DNA of 64,000 nucleotides from Camelus bactrianus. Taxonomy: Eukaryota; Chordata; Mammalia; Artiodactyla; Camelidae. The translations under genes and the position numbers were made by a program. This document shows, piece by piece, positions 56,804 through 64,000 of this stretch (the stretch's first letter is position 1; the number at the start of each line of letters is the position of its first letter). The notes below the pieces were generated by a model. The model searched no databases, was not told the origin of the DNA, and saw nothing but the letters and a program-made list of their open reading frames with translations. Location of the stretch: positions 1,550,001 to 1,614,000 of the forward strand of contig NW_027413957.1 of NCBI RefSeq assembly GCF_048773025.1. Direction: 5' to 3'.

Positions 56804-58046
56804 GTTTGTAGTTCCTGCAGTTTTCACTGTAAAACCGAGTTTGAGCTAGTACCTCCCCATATATATGTATGGAGTATAGTTTGCAACGGAAAAGAAACTT
56901 TGTGTTCCCAACAAGCTAGTTGAAGGACGGCTTTCACACACACATATCTCTAAGAACTGAGCATGTGGAGAGACGTTCGTTCATCTAGCACAAAGGGAAC
57001 AGTTTGCAGGAGAAACATTTACTCTGGTTTCTCAGTCTGTTTATTACTGTCGGTTTGAAGTTCCTGCAGTTTTCACTGTAAAACCGAGTTGGAGCTACTA
57101 CCTCCCCATATATATGTATGGAGTGGATTTTGCAACTGAAAAGAAACCTTGTGTTCCCAACAAGCTAGTTGAAGGACGGCTTTCACACACACTTATCCCT
57201 CAGAAATGAGCATGTGGAGAGACGTTCGTTCATCTAGCACAAAGGGAACGGGTTGCAGTAGAAACCTTTCACTGGTTTCTCAATCTGTTTCTTAGTGCCG
57301 GTTTGAAGTTCCTACAGTTTTCACTGTAAAACCGAGTTGGAGCTAGTACCTCCCCATATATATGTATGGATTGGAGTTTGCAACTGAAAAGAAACTTTGT
57401 GTTCCCAACAAACTAGGTGAAGGACGGCTTTCACCCACAATTATCTCTCAGAACTTAGCATGTGGAGAGACGTTCGTTCATCTAGCACAAGGGGAATGGG
57501 TTGTAGAAAAAACTTTTACTCTGGTTTCTCAGTCTGTTTCCCAGTGCCGGTTTGATGTTCCTGCAGTTTTCACTGTAAAAACGAGTTGGAGCTGGTACCT
57601 CCCCATATATATGTATGGAGTACAGTTTGCAACTGAAAAGAAACTTTGTGTTCCCAACAAGCTAGTTGAAGGACGGCTTTCACACACACATATCTCTCAG
57701 AACTGAGCATGTGGAGAGACGTTCGTTCATCTAGCACAAAGGGAACAGGTTGCAGGAGAAACATTTACTCTGGTTTCTCAGTCTGTTTATTACTGTCGGT
57801 TTGAAGTTCCTGCAGTTTTCACTGTAAAACCGAGTTGGAGCTACTACCTCCCCATATATATGTATGGAGTGGATTTTGCAACTGAAAAGAAACCTTGTGT
57901 TCCCAACAAGCTAGGTGAAGGACGGGTTTCACACACACTTATCTCTCAGAACTGAGCATGTGGGGAGACGTTCGTTCATCTAGCACAAAAAAACGGGTTG
58001 CAGGAGAAACTTTTACTCTGGTTTATCAGTCTGTTTCCTAGTGCCG

Positions 58047-58297
58047 GTTTGAAGTTCCTGCAGTTTTCACTGTAAAACCGAGTTGGAGCTAGTACTTCCC
58101 CATATATTTCTGTATGGAGTGGAGTTGGCAAATGAAAAGAAACCTTGTGTTCCCAACAAGCTAGGTGAAGGACGGCTTTCACACACACTTATCTCTCAGA
58201 ACTGAGCATGTGGAGAGACGTTCGTTCATCTAGCACAAAGGGAACGGGTTGAAGGAGAATCTTTTACTCTGGTTTCTAAGTCTGTTTCGTAGTGCCG
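58047..58297. repeat. Recombinant monomer (52813 left part, 53064 right part)
   Basis: ACTTCC, ATTTCTG and GCAAATG come from the 52813 subtype; GAAGGAGAATC and TCTAAGTCTGTTTCG come from the 53064 subtype. One monomer length is lost. The AAACCATG/AAGGTAGTTGA middle of 53064 is absent, so the switch lies right of monomer position 130. A private GAGTTGGC change marks this copy. Confidence 0.7.
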
Positions 58298-61200
58298 GTT
58301 TGTAGTTCCTGCAGTTTTCACTGTAAAACCGAGTTTGAGCTAGTACCTCCCCATATATATGTATGGAGTGGAGTTTGCAACTGAAAAGAAACCTTGTATT
58401 CCCAACAAGCTAGATGAAGGACGGCTTTCACACACACTTATCTCTTAGAACAGCGCATGTGGAGAGTCGTTCTTTCATCTAGCACAAAGGGAACGGGTTG
58501 CAGGAGAAACTTTTACTCTGGTTTATCAGTCTGTTTCCTAGTGCCGGTTTGAAGTTCCTGCAGTTTTCACTGTAAAACCGAGTTGGAGCTAGTACTTCCC
58601 CATATATTTCTGTATGGAGTGGAGTTTGCAAATGAAAAGAAACCTTGTGTTCCCAACAAGCTAGGTGAAGGACGGCTTTCACACACACTTATCTCTCAGA
58701 ACTGAGCATGTGGAGAGACGTTCGTTCATCTAGCACAAAGGGAACGGGTTGCAGGAGAAAGTTTTACTCTGGTTTCTCAGTCTGTTTCCTAGTGCCGGTT
58801 TGAAGTTCCTGCAGTTTTCACTGTAAAACCGAGTTGGAGCTACTACCTCCCCATATATATGTATGGAGTGGAGTTTGCAACTGAAAAGAAACCATGTGTT
58901 CCCAACAAGGTAGTTGAAGGACGGGTTTCACACCCACTTATCTCTAAGAACTGAGCATCTGGAGAGACGTTCGTTCATCTAGCACAAAGGGAATGGGTTG
59001 AAGGAGAATCTTTTACTCTGGTTTCTAAGTCTGTTTCGTTGTGCCGGTTTGTAGTTCCTGCAGTTTTCACTGTAAAACCGAGTTTGTGCTAGTACCTCCC
59101 CATATATATGTATGGAGTGGAGTTTGCAACTGAAAAGAAACCTTGTATTCCCAACAAGCTAGATGAAGGACGGCTTTCACACACACTTATCTCTTAGAAC
59201 AGCGCATGTGGAGAGTCGTTCTTTCATCTAGCACAAAGGGAACGGGTTGCAGGAGAAACTTTTACTCTGGTATATCAGTCTGTTTCCTAGTGCCGGTTTG
59301 AAGTTCCTGCAGTTTTCACTGTAAAACCGAGTTGGAGCTAGTACTTCCCCATATATTTCTGTATGGAATGGAGTTTGCAAATGAAAAGGAACCATGTGTT
59401 CCCAACAAGCTAGGTGATGGACGGCTTTCACACACACTTACCTCTCAGAACTGAGCATGTGGAGAGACGTTTGTTCATCTAGCTCAATAGGAACGGTTTG
59501 CAGGAGAAACTTTTACTCTGGTTTCTCAGTCTGTTTCCTAGTGCCGGTTTGAAGTTCCTGCAGTTTTCACTGTAAAACCGAGTTGGAGCTAGTACCTCCC
59601 CATATATATGTATGGAGTGGGGTTTGCAACTGAAAAGAAACTTTGTGTTCCCAACAAACTAGGTTAAGGACGGCTTTCACACACACATATCTCTGAGAAC
59701 TGAGCATCTGGAGAGACATTCGTTCATCTAGCACAAAAGGAACGGGTTGCAGGAGAAACTTTTACTCTGGTTTCTCAGTCTGTTTCCTAGTGCCGGTTTG
59801 AAGTTCCTGCAATTTTCACTGTAAAACCGAGTTGGAGCTAGTACCTCCCCATATATATGTATGGATTGGAGTTTGCAACTGAAAAGAAACTTTGTGTTCC
59901 CAACAAACTAGGTGAAGGACGGCTTTCACCCACAATTATCTCTCAGAACTGAGCATGTGGAGAGACGTTCGTTCATCTAGCACAAGGGGAATGGGTTGTA
60001 GAAAAAACTTTTACTCTGGTTTCTCAGTCTGTTTCCTAGTGCCGGTTTGAAGTTCCTGCAGTTTTCACTGTAAAAACGAGTTGGAGCTGGTACCTCCCCA
60101 TATATATGTATGGAGTACAGTTTGCAACTGAAAAGAAACTTTGTGTTCCCAACAAGCTAGTTGAAGGACGGCTTTCACACACACATATCTCTAAGAACTG
60201 AGCATGTGGAGAGACGTTCGTTCATCTAGCACAAAGGGAACAGGTTGCAGGAGAAACATTTACTCTGGTTTCTCAGTCTGTTTATTACTGTCGGTTTGAA
60301 GTTCCTGCAGTTTTCACTGTAAAACCGAGTTGGAGCTACTACCTCCCCATATATATGTATGGAGTGGATTTTGCAACTGAAAAGAAACCTTGTGTTCCCA
60401 ACAATCTAGGTGAAGGACGGGTTTCACACACACTTATCTCTCAGAACTGAGCATGTGGGGAAACGTTCGTTCATCTAGCACAAAAAAACGGGTTGCAGGA
60501 GAAACTTTTACTCTGGTTTATCAGTCTGTTTCCTAGTGCCGGTTTGAAGTTCCTGCAGTTTTCACTGTAAAACCGAGTTGGAGCTAGTACTTCCCCATAT
60601 ATTTCTGTATGGAGTGGAGTTTGCAAATGAAAAGAAACCTTGTGTTCCCAACAAGCTAGGTGAAGGACGGCTTTCACACACACTTATCTCTCAGAACTGA
60701 GCATGTGGAGAGACGTTCGTTCAACTAGCACAAAGGGAAAGGGTTGCAGGAGAAAGTTTTACTCTGGTTTCTCAGTCTGTTTCCTAGTGTCGGTTTGAAG
60801 TTCCTGCAGTTTTCACTGTAAAACCGAGTTGGAGATCGTACCTCCCCATATATATGTATGGAGTGGAGTTTGCAACTGAAAAGAAACCATGTGTTCCCAA
60901 CAAGGTAGTTGAAGGACGGGTTTCACACCCACTTATATCTAAGAACTGAGCATGTGTAGAGACGTTCGTTCATCTAGCACAAAGGGAACTGGTTGATGGA
61001 GAATCTTTTACTCTGGTTTCTAAGTCTGTTTCGTAGTGCCGGTTTGTAGTTCCTGCAGTTTTCACTGTAAAACAGAGTTTGAGCTAGTACCTCCCCATAT
61101 ATATGTATGGAGTGGAGTTTGCAACTGAAAAGAAACCTTGTATTCCCAACAAGCTAGATGAAGGACGGCTTTCACACACACTTATCTCTTAGAACAGCGC

Positions 61201-61539
61201 ATGTGGAGAGTCGTTCTTTCATCTAGCACAAAGTGAACGGGTTGCAGGAGAAACTTTTACTCTGGTTTATCAGTCTGTTTCCTAGTGCCGGTTTGAAGTT
61301 CCTGCAGTTTTCACTGTAAAACCGAGTTGGAGCTAGTACCTCCCCATATATTTGTATGGAGTGGAGTTTGCAACTGAAAAGAGACCTTGTGTTCCCAACA
61401 AGGTATGTGAAGGACGGGTTTCACACACACTTATCTCTAAGAACTGAGCATGTGGAGAGACGTTCGTTCATCTAGCACAAAGGGAACGGGTTGAAGGAGA
61501 ATCTTTTACTCTGGTTTCTAAGTCTGTTTCGTAGTGCCG
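58298..61539. repeat. 13-monomer HOR, copy 1 (3,242 bp)
   Basis: Starts at 58298, 58547, 58798, 59047, 59296, 59547, 59796, 60045, 60294, 60542, 60793, 61042 and 61291. The order uses the subtypes of the 48-53 kb series, with a triplet repeated inside: GTTTGTAG/AACAGCGC; ACTTCC with ATTTCTG; AAACCATG with AAGGTAGTTGA; and the first of these again. 59796 is recombinant, and 61291 mixes a GAAG start and ATTTG core with AAGGTATGTGA and GAAGGAGAATC. Confidence 0.85.
59796..60044. repeat. Recombinant monomer (51322 start, 52067 remainder)
   Basis: GCAATTTTC at the start matches the GCAATG subtype (51322). From GGATTGG onward it is the CAATTAT/AAGGGGAATGGG subtype (52067). The two monomers between them in the 48-53 kb series are missing. 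The equivalent monomer in HOR copy 2 (63038) makes the same jump but switches about 100 bases or more further right. Confidence 0.75.
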
Positions 61540-64000
61540 GTTTGTAGTTCCTGCAGTTTACACTGTAAAACCGAGTTTGAGCTAGTACCTCCCCATATAT
61601 ATGTATGGAGTGGAGTTTGCAACTGAAAAGAAACCTTGTATTCCAAACAAGCTAGATGAAGGACGGCTTTCACACACAGTTATTTCTTAGAACAGCGCAT
61701 GTGGAGAGTCGTTCTTTCATCTAGCACAAAGGGAACGGTTTGCAGGAGAAACTTTTACTCTGGTTTATCAGTCTGTTTCCTAGTGCCGGTTTGAAGTTCC
61801 TGCAGTTTTCACTGTAAAACCGAGTTGGAGCTAGTACTTCCCCATATATTTCTGTATGGAGTGGAGTTTGCAAATGAAAAGAAACCTTGTGTTCCCAACA
61901 AGCTAGGTGAAGGACGGCTTTCACACACACTTATCTCTCAGAACTGAGCATGTGGAGAGACGTTCGTTCATCTAGCACAAAGGGAACGGGTTGCAGGAGA
62001 AACTTTTACTCTGGTTTCTCAGTCTGTTTCCTAGTGCCGGTTTGAAGTTCCTGCAGTTTTCACTGTAAAACCGAGTTGGAGCTACTACCTCCCCATATAT
62101 ATGTATGGAGTGGAGTTTGCAACTGAAAAGAAACCATGTGTTCCCAACAAGGTAGTTGAAGGACGGGTTTCACACACACTTATCTCTAAGAACTGAGCAT
62201 GTGGAGAGACGTTCGTTCATCTAGCACAAAGGGAACGGGTTGAAGGAGAATCTTTTACTCTGGTTTCTAAGTCTGTTTCGTTGTGCCGGTTTGTAGTTCC
62301 TGCAGTTTTCACTGTAAAACCGAGTTTGAGCTAGTACCTCCCCATATATATGTATGGAGTGGAGTTTGCAACTGAAAAGAGACCTTGTATTCCCAACAAG
62401 CTAGATGAGGGACGGCTTTCACACACACTTATCTCTTAGAACAGCGCATGTGGAGAGTCGTTCTTTCATCTAGCACAAAGGGAACGGGTTGCAGGAGAAA
62501 CTTTTACTCTGGTTTCTCAGTCTGTTTCCTAGTGCCGGTTTGAAGTTCCTGCAGTTTTCACTGTAAAACCGAGTTGGAGCTAGTACTTCCCCATATATTT
62601 CTGTATGGAATGGAGTTTGCAAATGAAAAGGAACCATGTGTTCCCAACAAGCTAGGTGATGGACGGCTTTCACACACACTTACCTCTCAGAACTGAGCAT
62701 GTGGAGAGACGTTTGTTCATCTAGCTCAATAGGAACGGTTTGCAGGAGAAACTTTTACTCTGGTTTCTCAGTCTGTTTCCTAGTGCCGGTTTGAAGTTCC
62801 TGCAGTTTTCACTGTAAAACCGAGTTGGAGCTAGTACCTCCCCATATATATGTATGGAGTGGGGTTTGCAACTGAAAAGAAACTTTGTGTTCCCAACAAA
62901 CTAGGTTAAGGACGGCTTTCACACACACATATCTCTGAGAACTGAGCATCTGGAGAGACATTCGTTCATCTAGCACAAAAGGAACGGGTTGCAGGAGAAA
63001 CTTTTACTCTGGTTTCTCAGTCTGTTTCCTAGTGCCGGTTTGAAGTTCCTGCAATTTTCACTGTAAAACCGAGTTGGAGCTAGTACCTCCCCATATATAT
63101 GTATGGAGTGGAGTTTGCAATGAAAAGAAACTTTGTGTTCCCAACAAGCTAGGTGAAGGACGGCTTTCACACACACTTATCTCTCAGAACGGAGCATGTG
63201 GAGAGACGTTCGTTCATCTAGCACAAGGGGAATGTGTTGTAGAAAAAACTTTTACTCTGGTTTCTCAGTCTGTTTCCTAGTGCCGGTTTGAATTTCCTGC
63301 AGTTTTCACTGTAAAAACGAGTTGGAGCTGGTACCTCCCCATATATATGTATGGAGTACAGTTTGCAACTGAAAAGAAACTTTGTGTTCCCAACAAGCTA
63401 GTTGAAGGACGGCTTTCACACACACATATCTCTAAGAACTGAGCATGTGGAGAGACGTTCGTTCATCTAGCACAAAGTGAACAGGTTGCAGGAGAAACAT
63501 TTACTCTGGTTTCTCAGTCTGTTTATTACTGTCGGTTTGAAGTTCCTGCAGTTTTCACTGTAAAACCGAGTTGGAGCTACTACCTCCCCATATATATGTA
63601 TGGAGTGGATTTTGCAACTGAAAAGAAACCTTGTGTTCCCAACAAGCTAGGTGAAGGACGGGTTACACACACACTTATCTCTCAGAACTGAGCATGTGGG
63701 GAGACGTTCGTTCATCTAGCACAAAAAAACGGGTTGCAGGAGAAACTTTTACTCTGGTTTATCAGTCTGTTTCCTAGTGCCGGTTTGAAGTTCCTGCAGT
63801 TTTCACTGTAAAACCGAGTTGGAGCTAGTACTTCCCCATATATTTCTGTATGGAGTGGAGTTTGCAAATGAAAAGAAACCTTGTGTTCCCAACAAGCTAG
63901 GTGAAGGACGGCTTTCACACACACTTATCTCTCAGAACTGAGCATGTGGAGAGACGTTCGTTCATCTAGCACAAAGGGAACGGGTTGCAGGAGAAACTTT
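61540..64000. repeat. 13-monomer HOR, copy 2, cut by the window edge
   Basis: 61540, 61789, 62040, 62289, 62538, 62789, 63038, 63286, 63535 and the partial 63783 pair with copy 1 at 3,241-3,242 bp. Shared marks include AGCTCAATAGG (59296/62538), GGGGTTTGC (59547/62789) and CATGTGGGGA (60294/63535). The last 218 bases are an incomplete ACTTCC/ATTTCTG monomer, so the array continues beyond the window. Confidence 0.87.
63038..63285. repeat. Recombinant monomer, sister of 59796 with a later switch
   Basis: It keeps the 51322-like sequence through GAGTGG, GCAATG, AACAAGCTAGG, CACACACTT and AACGGAGC. It becomes 52067-like only at AAGGGGAATGTG and TTGTAGAAAAAAC, around monomer position 190. It is 248 bp, as the retained GCAATG deletion predicts. 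Confidence 0.75.

Larger units (their letters stand above)
54309..58297. repeat. Same series, copy 2, reduced to 16 monomers (3,989 bp)
   Basis: 54309-56055 pairs with 48326-50072 at 5,983 bp. The offset then falls to 5,732 bp at 56056 (loss of the monomer equivalent to 50073), to 5,234 bp at 56804 (three monomers merged into 56553), and the last monomer 58047 merges 52813 and 53064. The losses of one, two and one monomers account exactly for 20 becoming 16. Confidence 0.85.
1..64000. repeat. Satellite DNA array, ~249-bp monomer, 257 copies head to tail
   Basis: The same ~249-base unit repeats from the first to the last base. Reading each start at GTTTGAAG gives starts at 1, 250, 499, 747, 996, 1245, 1494, 1743 and so on to 63783, always in the same direction. 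Lengths are 247 (about 11 monomers), 248, 249 (commonest), 250 (one), 251 and 253 (four). The length classes come from a few small indels: an extra CT in the AT-rich core (251), a missing C in GCAATG or a missing base in the AAAGAAACGG or AAAGGAACGG variants (248), and an enlarged AT core (253). GC is about 45%. No unique sequence or transposon interrupts the array. Family not recognised; centromeric, pericentromeric or subtelomeric satellite is the inference. Confidence 0.99.

Noticed and set aside
57362-57706. Plus-strand open frame of 114 codons, the longest in the window
   Set aside because: It is two monomers read through because one base change (CCTAG to CCCAG near 57541) removes the stop that normally ends the 60-69-codon frame. 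Repeat by-product, not a gene.
1-64000. CRISPR array, because of regular direct repeats
   Set aside because: The whole 249-bp unit is conserved with no unique spacers between short repeats, and the base composition, CpG pattern and HOR structure are those of eukaryotic satellite DNA.
1-64000. Tandem gene family or rDNA/5S-type array
   Set aside because: No RNA gene motif (for example tRNA or 5S internal promoter boxes) or coding potential was recognised, and the monomer is too short for an rDNA unit.
1-64000. Array derived from a retroelement LTR, SINE or DNA transposon
   Set aside because: I found no terminal TG...CA structure, target-site duplication, poly-A tail, Pol III box pair or transposase-like frame. 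A very old origin from such an element cannot be excluded, but nothing in the sequence supports it.

Overview
The whole 64,000-base window is one uninterrupted, head-to-tail satellite DNA array. I walked the monomer boundaries by eye, using the start phase GTTTGAAG. I count 256 complete monomers plus a 218-base partial one at the right edge (63783-64000), all in the same orientation. Monomers are 247-253 bp, most often 249, with common 248 and 251 classes and about 45% GC. I found no gene, tRNA, rRNA, transposon, CRISPR array, telomere repeat, unique spacer or inverted block. Boundaries follow each other without a gap, so there is no room for an insertion larger than a few bases. This is eukaryotic heterochromatin of the centromeric, pericentromeric or subtelomeric kind. 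I do not recognise the monomer and cannot name the organism. The small open frames on both strands are by-products of the repeat: 249 is 83 codons, so a chance open frame recurs in register in every monomer.

Layout. The monomers belong to sequence subtypes, and their order repeats, which makes higher-order repeats (HORs) of several sizes. 1-3237 holds a copy of a recurrent monomer cassette and mixed monomers. 3238-9980 is a 14-monomer HOR (3,496 bp), one full copy plus 13 monomers. 9981-11223 is another cassette copy. 11224-18444 is a 15/14-monomer HOR (3,734 and 3,487 bp). 18445-22428 is two 8-monomer units of 1,992 bp, followed by a phase-shifted 8-monomer repeat to 25176, a duplicated trimer (25925-27413) and a shortened copy (27414-29163). 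29164-32648 is a variant of the 11-18 kb unit. 32649-34636 is the least ordered stretch. 34637-37122 is a partial copy of the unit seen complete at 40-48 kb. 37123-40105 is a 7-monomer duplication (1,740 bp). 40106-48076 is two 16-monomer units (3,986 and 3,985 bp). 48326-58297 is a 20-monomer series followed by the same series cut to 16, with four extra monomers between. 58298-64000 is a 13-monomer HOR (3,242 bp) leaving the window in its second copy.

How it seems to work. HOR copies are almost identical, while neighbouring monomers in a copy differ visibly, which is the signature of recent block duplication by unequal exchange. At least a dozen monomers look like recombinants: the left part matches one subtype, the right part matches a subtype one to four positions further on, and the intervening monomers are missing compared with a sister copy. 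Each monomer also carries four inverted repeats. Two of them abut at monomer positions 39-53 and 54-69, and the second has a core that varies in sequence and length while its arms persist. That dyad-rich stretch, a near-invariant block at 156-188, and CpG sites that often vary as C-to-T or G-to-A are the best candidates for function or mechanism. HOR limits, counts and identities come from reading by eye and should be taken as accurate to about one monomer.
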